DNA of 16,858 bases, from the NCBI GenBank assembly GCA_003219335.1, contig QHOF01000092.1:1-16858 (forward strand), read 5' to 3'. Position 1 is the stretch's first letter; each line of letters starts with the position of its first letter. Positions 1-8,008 of this stretch are shown here, one piece after another. The notes beneath the pieces were generated by a model that made no database searches, was not told the DNA's origin, and saw only the letters and a program-made list of their open reading frames with translations. The DNA is from Verrucomicrobiota bacterium (GTDB lineage Bacteria > Verrucomicrobiota > Verrucomicrobiia > Chthoniobacterales > UBA10450). The translations under genes were made by a program, and so were the position numbers.

Positions 1-7
1 CTGCAGG

Positions 8-187
8 CTCATACTCCTGCTCATACTCTTGCTGCTGCTCTCCTGTCGCCTGCTAATGACGAAATCCGAATAACGAATGACGAACGAATGACGAAATCCG
101 AATGGGAAAAATTCGTGCTAGGCGGTGCTTCGTCATTTGAACATTCGGATTTCCTTCGACATTCGGCATTCGTGCTTCGTCATTAAT
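8..187. repeat. Intergenic repeat block (AATGACGAAATCCGAAT family) left of pdxA
   Basis: No gene is visible in the first 189 bases. Two identical 17-base copies of aatgacgaaatccgaat lie at 55-71 and 87-103. Inverted partial copies (attcggatttc near 143-153, cgtcatt near 178-184) follow, so the block can fold on itself. The 13-mer ctcatactcctgc at 8-20 recurs inverted at 1181-1193 on the far side of pdxA. A related block built from AATGACGAA-type words lies at 12934-13032. The copies are short, few and irregularly spaced, so this is not a CRISPR array. Confidence 0.7.
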
Positions 188-189
188 TG

Positions 190-1098
190 TTAGTAGATGT
201 CTCGACTTCGCTCGACATGACATTCTGTCAACTCCACGGCCAAATTAATCGCGGCGATCATGCTGTCGGGTCGCGCGATTCCTTTTCCGGCAATTTCAAA
301 TGCCGTGCCATGATCGGGACTGGTGCGAGGAAAGGGGAGGCCGAGCGTGACGTTCACGCCGCTATGAAATGCGTGCAACTTCAACGGGATCAATCCCTGA
401 TCGTGATACATGCAAAGCACAGCGTCGAATTTACCTTCAATCGCGTGGTGGAAGACCGTGTCGGGGGAGTGAGGGCCAGAAAACAGTGATCGGTGATCAG
501 TGATCGGTGATCGGTTTAGTTCGTCCACAGCGGGTGCGATGATTTCGATTTCTTCGCGCCCAATCCTCCCGGATTCGCCGGCGTGCGGATTTAGCCCGGC
601 GATTGCAATGCGCGGCGCGCCTTTGGATCGAGCACGAAGAAAATCCGCGAGCAACAGACCGACACGGACTATTTCTGACTGCTTGAGTGCGCGCGGAACT
701 TTGCGCAACGGAATGTGCGTCGTGACGAGCGCGACCGTGATTTTTCCGCCGGTCAGACACATCGCGAAATTTTTGACACCGCAGCGCTCGGCGAAAAATT
801 CCGTTTGCCCGGGGAACCTGAAGCCGACTCGGAAGATCCGGGCTTTGTGAACCGGCCCGGTCACGATTGCATCGAGCTTACCGCGCCGCGCCAGGGTGAC
901 CGCTTCTTCCAGCGCAGCGGCGGCGGCGCGCGCAGTTTCCCCAGTAGGATGTCCCGGTGTGCAATCAGGATATTTGCCGATGATCTGGTATTCAGCTCCG
1001 CGCGCAAGGCGATTGGACTTCAAAGCAAGATCGACAATCTCCAGCCCGATCCCGGCGCAATCGCCCAGGGTGATGCCAATGCGACGCTCCCTGCTCAT
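190..1098 (-). CDS. pdxA: 4-hydroxythreonine-4-phosphate dehydrogenase
   Basis: PdxA oxidises 4-phosphohydroxy-L-threonine with NAD in the DXP-dependent route to pyridoxal 5'-phosphate; it is a cytosolic metal-dependent dimer. The 302-residue product has the family hallmarks: GITLGDCAGIG at the N-terminus, TGPVHK (80-85), GQTEFFAE, TTHIPLR, GLNPHAGE, MYHDQGL and SPDHGTAFE. By comparison with the E. coli enzyme the metal ligands should be His128, His172 and His232. It is somewhat shorter than E. coli PdxA (329), mainly in the N-terminal lobe. It follows surA on the same strand after 144 bases. Two oddities are repeat-derived. A 7-base tandem repeat (486-513) encodes about residues 195-204 (RSPITDHRS). 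The C-terminal residues CHVERSRDI are exactly the 27-base repeat at 196-222. The ATG at 1096-1098 lies at the edge of another inverted repeat. The function is secure. Confidence 0.96.
   Translation of the reverse strand: MSRERRIGITLGDCAGIGLEIVDLALKSNRLARGAEYQIIGKYPDCTPGHPTGETARAAAAALEEAVTLARRGKLDAIVTGPVHKARIFRVGFRFPGQTEFFAERCGVKNFAMCLTGGKITVALVTTHIPLRKVPRALKQSEIVRVGLLLADFLRARSKGAPRIAIAGLNPHAGESGRIGREEIEIIAPAVDELNRSPITDHRSLFSGPHSPDTVFHHAIEGKFDAVLCMYHDQGLIPLKLHAFHSGVNVTLGLPFPRTSPDHGTAFEIAGKGIARPDSMIAAINLAVELTECHVERSRDIY
196..222. repeat. Half copy of repeat family A forming the pdxA 3' end
   Basis: These 27 bases match the right arm of the family A element at 13198-13224 with a single difference (t for c). 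Read on the minus strand they give nine in-frame pdxA codons, CHVERSRDI, followed by Tyr and TAA. The left arm of the element is absent here. Confidence 0.85.
486..513. repeat. Four 7-bp tandem units inside pdxA
   Basis: Four consecutive units read gtgatcg, gtgatca, gtgatcg, gtgatcg, within the pdxA reading frame on the minus strand. Because the unit is 7 bases, gain or loss of one unit would shift the frame. The encoded residues (part of NRSPITDHRSL) sit between the conserved NPHAGE and MYHDQGL blocks, at a place where E. coli PdxA has no matching sequence. Confidence 0.9.
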
Positions 1099-1242
1099 GC
1101 TCGTAATCGTAATCGGATTTTATTTAAGCGATTACGAGCAGGATTACCAACCTCCGCCAAGGCTACGGCCCAGCAGGCGAGCAGGAGTATGAGGAGAGTG
1201 CTGAACGCTCAACATCCAACGCCGAACGCCGAATGTCGAACA
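1099..1242. repeat. surA-pdxA spacer built of repeats, including an 11-bp hairpin at the pdxA start
   Basis: The perfect inverted repeat gctcgtaatcg (1099-1109) / cgattacgagc (1129-1139) abuts the pdxA start codon, so the mRNA leader could hide the start region in a stem. Also present are a degenerate family B fragment (tccgccaaggctacgg, about 1153-1168), the 13-mer at 1181-1193 that is inverted relative to bases 8-20, and repeated caacgccgaacgccgaa words. No gene or clear promoter is seen. Confidence 0.7.
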
Positions 1243-2232
1243 TCAGAACGTCTTGATGTAGGCTTTTTCGCGGAGGCTGGCGATCCAGCGTTCCTGAATT
1301 TGCTGCGCCTCCTGTTGGATCAGTTTTTTCTCGATATCGGGCCGCACTTCAACGAGCGATTTCGTGGTGCCGCCGTGTTTATCTTCCACTTTGAGGATGT
1401 AATAATTGCCGGCGTACTCGATAATGTTGCTGATTCTGCCGAGCGGCATGTTGAAGGCGATCTTTTCCAGCGGGGCAGCCAAGGTGTTGCGCTCGATCCA
1501 ACCCCAGTCGCCTCCGTTGTCGCGCGTGCTGTCCTCGGAATAAATCTGCGCTGTGCGATCGAACTCCGCGCCGGCGGCCAGCCTGCCGAGCACTTCTTCC
1601 GCCAGCGCCTTTTGCGCCGGGGCGGTGGCGGTGTCTTTTTGACCGGGAATCATGATCATGCGCAATTTGATCTGCTCCTTGGTGGTAAATTCGTCGCGAT
1701 GCTTCTTGTAATAATCATCTACTTTCGTGGGCGAAATAATGTTTTTCGTCTTGACATTATGGCTGCGCATCGCCTGGACGATCATTTGCTCCATCTCCTT
1801 TTGCTTGAACTCGCCCAACGTGTAATTCTGCGCTTCCAGCGTCTTGATAAACGTATTTCGGTCGCCGCCAAAATTCTGCCGGATGATCTCGTGCATCCGT
1901 TCGTCCACGAAATGATCGGGAATTTCGTACTTCTCCTTTTTGAACGCTTGAAGGACAAGCTGCCGGTCGATCAGGTCTTTCAGAGCTAATTCTCGCGTGG
2001 CTTTCAATTGCTTTTGCAATTCTGCGCCGGTGTATTGCGTCTGCAGCTGCTTTTCCCGCGGCTCGGACAAGGAGCGCACCTGTGAATATGTGATGACTTC
2101 GCCATTCACAATCGCCGCGATGCCGTCCACCACCTGCGGTTCCTGGGCAAACGCAGCGCAACAAATGGGCAATAGAACAAGCCCGAAGACGGCCGGCAGG
2201 ATAACCGCAAACGGACGCACGATGTCTTTCAT
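1243..2232 (-). CDS. surA: SurA-like periplasmic peptidyl-prolyl isomerase/chaperone
   Basis: This is a 329-residue exported parvulin-type foldase, likely assisting folding of outer-membrane proteins. The N-terminus has a classic signal peptide (MKDIVRPF, a hydrophobic core, then AFA before QEP). It is followed by the SurA N-terminal signature VDGIAAIVNGEVITYSQV and a helical chaperone region to about residue 175. A single PpiC rotamase domain spans about 180-285 (EQIKLRMIMI, AGAEFDRTAQIYSEDSTRDNGG, DWGWIER, YYILKVED). E. coli SurA has two such domains, so this is a single-domain variant. The start ATG overlaps the mfd stop (ATGA, four bases), which indicates translational coupling in an mfd-surA operon. 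pdxA follows, as in the E. coli surA-pdxA pair. A general PpiC foldase name would also fit; the signal peptide and pdxA neighbour favour SurA. Confidence 0.9.
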   Translation of the reverse strand: MKDIVRPFAVILPAVFGLVLLPICCAAFAQEPQVVDGIAAIVNGEVITYSQVRSLSEPREKQLQTQYTGAELQKQLKATRELALKDLIDRQLVLQAFKKEKYEIPDHFVDERMHEIIRQNFGGDRNTFIKTLEAQNYTLGEFKQKEMEQMIVQAMRSHNVKTKNIISPTKVDDYYKKHRDEFTTKEQIKLRMIMIPGQKDTATAPAQKALAEEVLGRLAAGAEFDRTAQIYSEDSTRDNGGDWGWIERNTLAAPLEKIAFNMPLGRISNIIEYAGNYYILKVEDKHGGTTKSLVEVRPDIEKKLIQQEAQQIQERWIASLREKAYIKTF

Positions 2233-5200
2233 AGTTTTTTTATCAGTTCCACAATTTCCCAGAGCCGCTGCTCCATTTTAGCTCCAACTAAACGAGGGAA
2301 TTTGCCCGCGACAAGTATAAAATCCCCGCGCCGGGTCAACATCAATTTGCGATCGCGGACTTCCACGCGGCTCACCCCTGCTTCTGCTGCTGCGAGCTTG
2401 ATTTCAACCAGCGTAAACAAATTGTCAACTGCCGGAGGTGACGGGCCAAAGCGATCACGCCAGTCGCGCCGCAAACGGTCCAATTGCTCGTGGGACGTGA
2501 TTTCTGCAATTTCGCGGTACGCGCGGATGCGCAGGGCAGAGTCGCTGATGTAGGTGACCGGAATGAAGGCTGGGATACGCTCCTGGAGAGGCGCTTTAAC
2601 AAGCGCCTCGGCGGACTGGCCGCCTTCGCCGAGGCTACGGCGGCCGAGGAGACCGCCGCTCCTTGTTCTAGTCGGGATGAACTCCGCTTCGTTTGTGACG
2701 ACAAAATCGAGACGCAGATCGACATCCAGCCGAAGCCTGGGCTTTTCGCCTTTGAGTTGCGCCACCGCTTGCTTGAGCAACTGGCAGTATAAATCGAAAC
2801 CGATCGCCATGATGTGGCCGCTCTGCGCTGTGCCCAGAATGCTGCCCGCGCCACGAATCTCCAGGTCGCGCATGGCGATCCGAAAACCTGCGCCTAACGA
2901 GCTGTACTGTTTGATGGCGCTGATCCGCTTGCGCGCGGCGCCTACTGTCATGATTTCGCGCGGAAGAAGCAGGTAGGCATATGCCTTGTGCTCGGCGCGC
3001 CCGACGCGTCCGCGCAATTGGTACAAGTCGGCGAGACCAAACTGATCGGCCCGATCGATGATGATGGTATTTGCATTCGGGATATCGAGGCCGCTTTCAA
3101 TAATGGTTGTGCAAACGAGCACGTCGGTTTTCCCGGCGATAAATCGCGCCATGACAAGTTCCAACTCGTCCGCATCCATCTGGCCGTGGCCGATTTCAAC
3201 CCTGGCTTGCGGACACAGATCGACAATCCGGTCTCGCACACGCTCGATGGTCGCTACACGATTGTGCAAAAAGAATATCTGCCCTTGCCGTTCTAGTTCA
3301 CGATCAATTGCAGCGCGAATGAGCGGCTCATCGTACGCTGACACCACTGTTTCTACCGGCAGGCGGTTGAGCGGCGGCGTCTCGATCGTGGACATGTCTT
3401 TTACGCCGACGAGCGAAAGGTAGAGAGTGCGCGGAATCGGCGTGGCCGAGAGCGTCAGCACATCAACGAGCTTGAAGAGCTCTTTGAATTTCTCCTTGTG
3501 CAGCACTCCGAAGCGCTGTTCCTCATCGATCACCACCAGGCCGAGGTCTTTGAATACGACGTCGCCGGAGATAAGCCGGTGTGTGCCAATGACGATATCG
3601 ACGCCACCTTCACGCAAGAGCTGCAATATTTTCTTCTGTTCGGATTGCGAACGAAAACGGCTGAGCATTTCGATGCGCACGGGGTAATCGAGCATCCGCT
3701 GCCGGAACACCTCGAAATGTTGTTGAGCCAGAACGGTGGTCGGCGCCAGCACAGACACTTGTTTGCCGTCCATCACAGCCTTAAACGCGGCGCGCACGGC
3801 GACTTCGGTTTTGCCGAAACCGACATCGCCACAAATCAGGCGATCCATCGGTCGAGGACGCTCCATGTCGATCTTCGTATCAATGATCGCCTTCATTTGG
3901 TCGGGTGTTTCCCGAAACGGGAATGAATGCTCAAATTCTGCCTGCCACCTTGTGTCCGGAGCGAATGTGTGACCGGGACGTGTTTGCCGCTCCGCCTGAA
4001 CCGCAAGCATTTTGCCGGCGTAATCGAAAATAGAAGCCGCAGCTTTTATTTTGGCGCGGGCCCATCTCCCGTCGCCGAGGGAGCTGAGCGGCAGCGATTT
4101 TTTCCCGACCCCAATATAACGGGAAACGAGGTATGCTTGCTCGAGCGGGACATAAAGCTTCGCTTCGTCTGCAAACTCGAGGGCGAGAACTTCAGTTTCG
4201 ACCAACGGCGCTTTCTCTGGAGGGCGGAGCTCCAGCGACGCCGGGCTCGCGGGAGCTCGCCCCTCCGGGACCGCCATTTTTACCAACCCGAGAAATCGAC
4301 CGACGCCGTGCTCGAGGTGCACGACCAGATCGCCCTCGGTCAATTCGCTGAAATCGATCTGTGCGCGATGGCGTTCCGCGCGGCGCAGACGACGGCGTGC
4401 GTGGGCCGCGAACCGCCCGAATAATTCGGCAGCAGAGAGAACAACGAGATTGCCTGCGGGGAAACAAAACCCGCGCGAGAGAGTCCCCTCGACAAAATCG
4501 ACCCCTTTCAGGTCCGGAGGGCAGCCACTTGGCTCAACCGGCTGGATCGCCCAGCCCCTTCTATTCAACTCCGCTGACGTAGCAACACTTTGTTGTGGAA
4601 GGGGCTGCTCGCCGGAGGCGGGTTCGGCGACGCCCTCGACGGCACCGGTCATGATTTCGCGGAAGCGCTCAATCTCGCCCTCGGTCTGAAAATAAATGAC
4701 GATTTTCGCATTGTTTGCGCGCCACTCTTTCAAGCGCTGGACAAACTGCGCCCGTTTCGCCTCCGCGAGCACGAGATCGCCGGCCGCAAACTCTCCGATA
4801 TCGCAATCCTGGAACGCGCCGCTGAAATCCTCCGGACCGGTTTCAATCCAGCCTTCGCTGATCTGGATGTGTCCGCGCGCGACTTGACTCGGAAAGCTTT
4901 CGTGAGTGGAGGTTTCGGCAGGCTCGATGTCGATGATAAGATCGCGCTCGCGCACGTAACCGCGAACAAGACCGTCCTGATCGTCTATCAAGGAAGGGCG
5001 ATCTCCAGTTCGCCCCGGTGGCTGGAAAGCCGCCGCCGCTTGGTTGAGCAAAATATCTATCGAGCGCAGATTCCGCACCGAAGTTTGAGTGTCGATGTCG
5101 AACTCACGCAGCGATTCAATCTGGTCGCCAAAAAGTTCCAGCCGGAAGGGCAATGGCGCCTGCCACGAATAGAGATCGACAATCCCGCCGCGAACGGCGA

Positions 5201-5765
5201 ACTGTCCCCGGGTGGTGACCTGGGCGACCCGCTCATAACCGCTCGCTACGAGTTGCTCAAGAAGGCGTTCCATCTGGGTGTTTGCTCCAGGCCGAAGCTG
5301 TGTAAGCGCGGATTGAAGCGTGCCACAAGTTGGCGCAGCTTGATCGAGACTCGCGCGCGTCGCGACGATGATGTGCCAACCGATTCCGCGCCCGATTTGC
5401 ATAAGCACTGCCAGCCGTTCAGCCGCGATTTCGGGGTCGGGCAAAACATTTTCTACAGCTGCAAACTCGGCTTCCGGCAGGAAAAGCGCATCTGGCAGCC
5501 AGTTGAGCAGACTTTCAAAAAACAGTTCCTGAGAATGAACAGTGGGGCAGACGACCCAAATCGTGGAATCGGCAGCGTGCGGATCATCAACTGGAAGCCG
5601 ATACCACGTCTGCGCGATTATGGCGGTCAGAAATGGCTGGGCTGGCTCGATCACGTGCGAAAACTGAACGGGCCACCGAGCGGTTTGTATCGCGCGAAGT
5701 TTGTGCGCGATTGGTCCGCTCGGCGCAACAGTTTCTAGAAGCTCTGTCCGGATCGATCTTTCCAC
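2229..5765 (-). CDS. mfd: Transcription-repair coupling factor Mfd
   Basis: Mfd is an ATP-dependent DNA translocase that removes RNA polymerase stalled at lesions and recruits UvrA. The 1178-residue protein shows the expected order. First is an N-terminal UvrB-like module (about 1-340, with [21 protein letters not shown]). Next is the RNA-polymerase-interacting domain (about 465-580, [20 protein letters not shown] and [17 protein letters not shown]). Then come the RecG-like motor (GDVGFGKT near 646, DEEQRFG near 746, [27 protein letters not shown]) and the C-terminal regulatory domain. The start is GTG (5763-5765); the next ATG is far downstream and would delete conserved sequence. Two low-complexity repeat-derived segments interrupt conserved domains in frame: about residues 500-516 in the polymerase-binding domain and about 1034-1066 before the C-terminal domain. 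Neither disrupts a motor motif. The gene follows aroF and overlaps surA by four bases. Confidence 0.98.
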   Translation of the reverse strand: MERSIRTELLETVAPSGPIAHKLRAIQTARWPVQFSHVIEPAQPFLTAIIAQTWYRLPVDDPHAADSTIWVVCPTVHSQELFFESLLNWLPDALFLPEAEFAAVENVLPDPEIAAERLAVLMQIGRGIGWHIIVATRASLDQAAPTCGTLQSALTQLRPGANTQMERLLEQLVASGYERVAQVTTRGQFAVRGGIVDLYSWQAPLPFRLELFGDQIESLREFDIDTQTSVRNLRSIDILLNQAAAAFQPPGRTGDRPSLIDDQDGLVRGYVRERDLIIDIEPAETSTHESFPSQVARGHIQISEGWIETGPEDFSGAFQDCDIGEFAAGDLVLAEAKRAQFVQRLKEWRANNAKIVIYFQTEGEIERFREIMTGAVEGVAEPASGEQPLPQQSVATSAELNRRGWAIQPVEPSGCPPDLKGVDFVEGTLSRGFCFPAGNLVVLSAAELFGRFAAHARRRLRRAERHRAQIDFSELTEGDLVVHLEHGVGRFLGLVKMAVPEGRAPASPASLELRPPEKAPLVETEVLALEFADEAKLYVPLEQAYLVSRYIGVGKKSLPLSSLGDGRWARAKIKAAASIFDYAGKMLAVQAERQTRPGHTFAPDTRWQAEFEHSFPFRETPDQMKAIIDTKIDMERPRPMDRLICGDVGFGKTEVAVRAAFKAVMDGKQVSVLAPTTVLAQQHFEVFRQRMLDYPVRIEMLSRFRSQSEQKKILQLLREGGVDIVIGTHRLISGDVVFKDLGLVVIDEEQRFGVLHKEKFKELFKLVDVLTLSATPIPRTLYLSLVGVKDMSTIETPPLNRLPVETVVSAYDEPLIRAAIDRELERQGQIFFLHNRVATIERVRDRIVDLCPQARVEIGHGQMDADELELVMARFIAGKTDVLVCTTIIESGLDIPNANTIIIDRADQFGLADLYQLRGRVGRAEHKAYAYLLLPREIMTVGAARKRISAIKQYSSLGAGFRIAMRDLEIRGAGSILGTAQSGHIMAIGFDLYCQLLKQAVAQLKGEKPRLRLDVDLRLDFVVTNEAEFIPTRTRSGGLLGRRSLGEGGQSAEALVKAPLQERIPAFIPVTYISDSALRIRAYREIAEITSHEQLDRLRRDWRDRFGPSPPAVDNLFTLVEIKLAAAEAGVSRVEVRDRKLMLTRRGDFILVAGKFPRLVGAKMEQRLWEIVELIKKL
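2590..2664. repeat. Family B palindromic element inserted in frame in mfd
   Basis: A hairpin ggcgctt/aagcgcc (2590-2596/2601-2607) is followed by a 24-base block at 2620-2643. That block differs at one base from malQ bases 11405-11428, and the similarity continues with one indel to 2664/11450. The minus-strand reading includes RRSLGEGG, the same peptide as in malQ. It sits in the linker between the translocation module and the C-terminal domain of Mfd, between EAEFIP and AFIPVTYI. Confidence 0.85.
4219..4266. repeat. GC-rich inverted repeat inside the polymerase-binding domain of mfd
   Basis: The arms ggagggcggagctcc (4219-4233) and gggagctcgcccctcc (4251-4266) are near-complementary. On the minus strand the block and its flanks encode a Pro/Ala-rich stretch ([17 protein letters not shown]) between two beta strands of the RNA-polymerase-interacting domain. 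E. coli Mfd has only a short connection there. It looks like an in-frame insertion tolerated in a loop. Confidence 0.7.
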
Positions 5766-5795
5766 CGCAAAGTTTACGCCAAGTTTTGGCAGAGT

Positions 5796-5877
5796 TGTAG
5801 CCGCGTCTCTATAAGACGCGCGGCGCGTGTCGTGGCGAGCACGGCAGGGACGCGCTTCGCACAGCGAAGCGGCTACA
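5796..5877. repeat. Family C element between aroF and mfd
   Basis: The 82-bp element is bounded by tgtagccgc and gcggctaca. It contains two hairpins: cgcgtct/agacgcg (5802-5808/5814-5820) and cgcttcgc/gcgaagcg (5853-5860/5864-5871, loop aca). Its right edge overlaps the aroF 3' end: the aroF stop TAG (5873-5875) lies in the terminal ctaca. There is no U-run, so it is not a standard terminator, though the stems could slow transcription or protect the mRNA end. A small separate stem gccaa/ttggc lies at 5778-5790, just upstream of the mfd start. Confidence 0.8.
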
Positions 5878-6886
5878 GCGTGCGGCCGATGGCTGCGGCG
5901 ACGGCGCGGAGGCGCGGAACGAGGCCGGCAAAGATTTCAGGCGTGAGCGCCTGATTGCCGTCGCTTTTGGCAAGCTCCGGAGAATCGTGCACTTCGATCA
6001 TGAGCGCGTCTGCGCCGGCGGCGACTGCGGCGAAAGACATTTGCGGCACAAACTCGCGCAGGCCCAGCGCATGCGTGGGATCGACAACGACTGGCAGATG
6101 CGTTTTAGATTTTAAGATTGGGACAGCGCTCAGATCGAGCGTGTAGCGCGCGGCGCTCTCAAACGTGCGAATGCCGCGCTCGCAAAGAACCACGTTCGAG
6201 TTGCCCTCGTTCAGGATGTATTCCGCGCTCATGATCAGATCGTAAATCGTGGCGCTGAATCCTCGCTTGAGCAGCACCGGAAGCCTGCTGCGGCCCACTT
6301 CCTTTAACAGCGAGAAGTTGTACATGTTGCGAGTGCCAACCTGAAGACAGTCTGCGTACTTTTCGATCATCGAGAGATCGCGCGGGTCCATCACTTCTGT
6401 GACCACCGGCAGCCCTGTTTTCGCGCGCGCTTCCGCGAGAAAACGAAGTCCCTCTTCGCGTAGTCCCTGAAAACTGTATGGTGATGTGCGCGGTTTGAAC
6501 GCGCCGCCGCGCAAAATTTTCGCACCAGATTCTTTTACTACTGTCGCGATCGACTGAATTTGTTCTCTGCTTTCGACCGAGCACGGGCCGCAAATCAGAA
6601 CGACATCCTCGTGTTCGCCCAGGCGCACGTCGCCAATTGCCACAGAGGAAGCGCCGCGCGAATCGCGCGCGGCAAGTTTGTAGGGCTTCAAGACGGGGAT
6701 GATCGCCTCCACGCCGGCCATCGCGGCCAGCGGCTTTTCGCGAAGGAGCGTGTCCGGTCCGATGACACCTATGATCACACGCGACGCGCCGCGGGTGACT
6801 TGTGCCTCGAGCCCGAACTCGCGGACGCGCGTGACGATCCGTTGGATCTGTTCCTCGGTGGCGCTTGGTTGCGTGATGACAATCAT
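5873..6886 (-). CDS. aroF: 3-deoxy-7-phosphoheptulonate (DAHP) synthase, type I-beta
   Basis: This cytosolic enzyme condenses phosphoenolpyruvate and erythrose 4-phosphate, the first step of the shikimate pathway. The 337-residue product begins with a ferredoxin-like regulatory domain (about 1-70, [17 protein letters not shown]) and continues with the TIM-barrel catalytic domain. Visible motifs are [75 protein letters not shown] and MIEVHDSP. This arrangement is typical of the Bacillus/Thermotoga-like I-beta class, which is often feedback-controlled through the N-terminal domain. The start is ATG at 6884-6886, with an AGGA very close upstream. The stop codon lies inside a family C repeat edge. 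It stands 78 bases after the L,D-transpeptidase gene and 107 bases before mfd. I see no sign of other shikimate genes nearby. Confidence 0.97.
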   Translation of the reverse strand: MIVITQPSATEEQIQRIVTRVREFGLEAQVTRGASRVIIGVIGPDTLLREKPLAAMAGVEAIIPVLKPYKLAARDSRGASSVAIGDVRLGEHEDVVLICGPCSVESREQIQSIATVVKESGAKILRGGAFKPRTSPYSFQGLREEGLRFLAEARAKTGLPVVTEVMDPRDLSMIEKYADCLQVGTRNMYNFSLLKEVGRSRLPVLLKRGFSATIYDLIMSAEYILNEGNSNVVLCERGIRTFESAARYTLDLSAVPILKSKTHLPVVVDPTHALGLREFVPQMSFAAVAAGADALMIEVHDSPELAKSDGNQALTPEIFAGLVPRLRAVAAAIGRTL

Positions 6887-6964
6887 ATTCCTGGCAACGG
6901 AATCATCAGAATGCCGGTACCGGGAATTTTCTGCAAGCCCAGATACTGCCTTCCCAAGGATCCT

Positions 6965-7573
6965 CTAATTCGTAATCGTGACGGGCGTTCCGACGGAGAC
7001 TGATTTAAAGAAATTTTCGGCCATGAATTCAGGCATCCGGATACAGCCGTGCGACGCCGGATAACCCGGCAAATAACCTGCGTGCAATCCCGTCCCCGAC
7101 ACGATGCGCATGAAGTACGGCATCGGCGTGCCTCTGAAGTGCGTGCCCGGCGGTCTCGGATCCTTGGTCGCATCGACGTTGGGCACGACCACGTTGCCCG
7201 CCGAATCAACATAGTCCCCAAATATGCTGGAGGCGTGATCCTTGTCCTTTTGAGTGATCTTGAAATGACCCAATGGCGTGTTCAGCCCTTCGCGGCCGGT
7301 TGATAATTGCGAGACGCCCACCAGCACGCCGCCCTTGTAAAAATAGGCGCGCTGTTCGCCGAGGCTGATCTTGATGGAGGGACTGCCACCGGCATTGTCT
7401 CCGTCCCAGTAGGAAACGGTATCGCGCGGCGGACCGGCGGGAGCGCCGCCGTAAACGCCCCCCAAATACTGCGTGTTGCCGGAGAAACGCGCGTCTTCAC
7501 CGCAACTTGCGATCAGTAAAACGAGACCGACAGAGAAACCTGCCTGCAAAAGACCAAGGACCGAACGATGCAT
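6965..7573 (-). CDS. L,D-transpeptidase (YkuD domain) lipoprotein
   Basis: A 202-residue probable lipoprotein with a YkuD catalytic domain, which forms 3-3 crosslinks in peptidoglycan or attaches proteins to it. I chose the ATG at 7571-7573 rather than a TTG at 7612 because it gives a compact lipoprotein signal: MHRSVLGLLQ, a hydrophobic run, then LIASC with the lipidated Cys at 24. The domain shows SPSIKISLGEQRAYFYKGG, STGREGLNTPLGHFKI and the catalytic signature, with the His of LHAGYLPGYPA followed by SHGCIRM (nucleophile Cys about 177). A short Gly/Pro-rich linker joins the lipid anchor to the domain. It is upstream of aroF on the same strand with no obvious functional tie. The promoter side faces the CDGSH gene divergently. 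Confidence 0.92.
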   Translation of the reverse strand: MHRSVLGLLQAGFSVGLVLLIASCGEDARFSGNTQYLGGVYGGAPAGPPRDTVSYWDGDNAGGSPSIKISLGEQRAYFYKGGVLVGVSQLSTGREGLNTPLGHFKITQKDKDHASSIFGDYVDSAGNVVVPNVDATKDPRPPGTHFRGTPMPYFMRIVSGTGLHAGYLPGYPASHGCIRMPEFMAENFFKSVSVGTPVTITN

Positions 7574-7685
7574 ATGAGTTTCGACGGCGTTCTTAATGCG
7601 CAAGCCGCGCAAAAAGTCAAGAGGTAGCGCATGCGTCTCGCGTCTCGCACGCGCGCGTTACCGCAGACGTCCATCGGCCTTGCCT

Positions 7686-7764
7686 TGTCATTCCGAGCGA
7701 CGTCGAGGAATTTCTAACTATTTTAAAAACATCAAGAGATCTCTCCACTTCGGTCGAGATGACA
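7686..7764. repeat. Full family A imperfect palindrome upstream of the CDGSH gene
   Basis: The left arm at 7686-7715 begins tgtcattccgagcg and the right arm at 7735-7764 ends ggtcgagatgaca. The arms are imperfect inverted copies about 30 bases long around a 19-base AT-rich centre. The left arm matches the copy at 13137 with two differences in 34 bases. It ends 14 bases before the CDGSH start codon and so may form the 5' leader of that transcript. The rest of the 7574-7778 spacer shows no gene; 7627-7665 is GC-rich with repeated gcgtctcgc words. Confidence 0.85.
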
Positions 7765-7778
7765 TTTAGATTAATGCC

Positions 7779-7994
7779 ATGGCTCAAGTAACAATCGAGA
7801 CAATCAAGAACGGCCCTTACATCGTGACAGGTGAAGTGGAACTAATCGACGCCCATGGAAACAAATTTCCGGTGGAAAAACGAATGGCGCTTTGCCGCTG
7901 CGGCGCGTCCACAGAGAAACCGTTTTGCGACGGCACGCATTCGAAGATCGGCTTTCAAGCCGCGGAGAAAGCAGTGCCTGAATCGAAGGAATAG
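7779..7994 (+). CDS. CDGSH iron-sulfur domain protein
   Basis: This 71-residue protein has a complete CDGSH motif: Cys39, Cys41, Cys50 and His54 in [16 protein letters not shown]. Such 3Cys-1His sites hold a [2Fe-2S] cluster that is redox active and labile; bacterial members are small soluble proteins of mostly unknown role, linked to iron and redox handling. The upstream half ([27 protein letters not shown]) is the common beta-rich lead-in of this family (often with an ANDR-type start). The start is ATG at 7779 with no clear Shine-Dalgarno. A large palindromic repeat ends 14 bases upstream. It is followed after only 14 bases by the ORF6N gene, so co-transcription is likely. Family assignment is firm; cellular role is unknown. 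Confidence 0.95.
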   Translation: MAQVTIETIKNGPYIVTGEVELIDAHGNKFPVEKRMALCRCGASTEKPFCDGTHSKIGFQAAEKAVPESKE

Positions 7995-8008
7995 GCGCTC
8001 GACCGTTT

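Noticed and set aside
55..187. Possible CRISPR array from repeated aatgacgaaatccgaat
   Set aside because: Only two exact copies with a 15-base gap, followed by inverted copies; no uniform spacers and no cas genes.
486..513. Regulatory operator made of GTGATC units
   Set aside because: It is inside the pdxA coding region with the frame intact, and the peptide it encodes is of the low-complexity satellite type; a direct regulatory role has no support.
715..1989. Long plus-strand open frame of 424 codons
   Set aside because: It lies antisense to pdxA and surA, both with clear family motifs, and its translation shows no domain; it is a shadow of GC-rich coding sequence.
4590..5738. Plus-strand open frame of 382 codons
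   Set aside because: It is antisense to the N-terminal part of mfd, which is well conserved; no recognisable protein features.
5796..5877. Intrinsic terminator after aroF
   Set aside because: Strong stems exist but there is no T-run on the minus strand after them, and the ends match the family C repeat found inside a gene.
6883..7221. Minus-strand open frame extending past the L,D-transpeptidase stop, as possible sign of a frameshift
   Set aside because: The transpeptidase is complete with its catalytic SHGC motif and a normal C-terminus; the other frame has no domain similarity that I can see.
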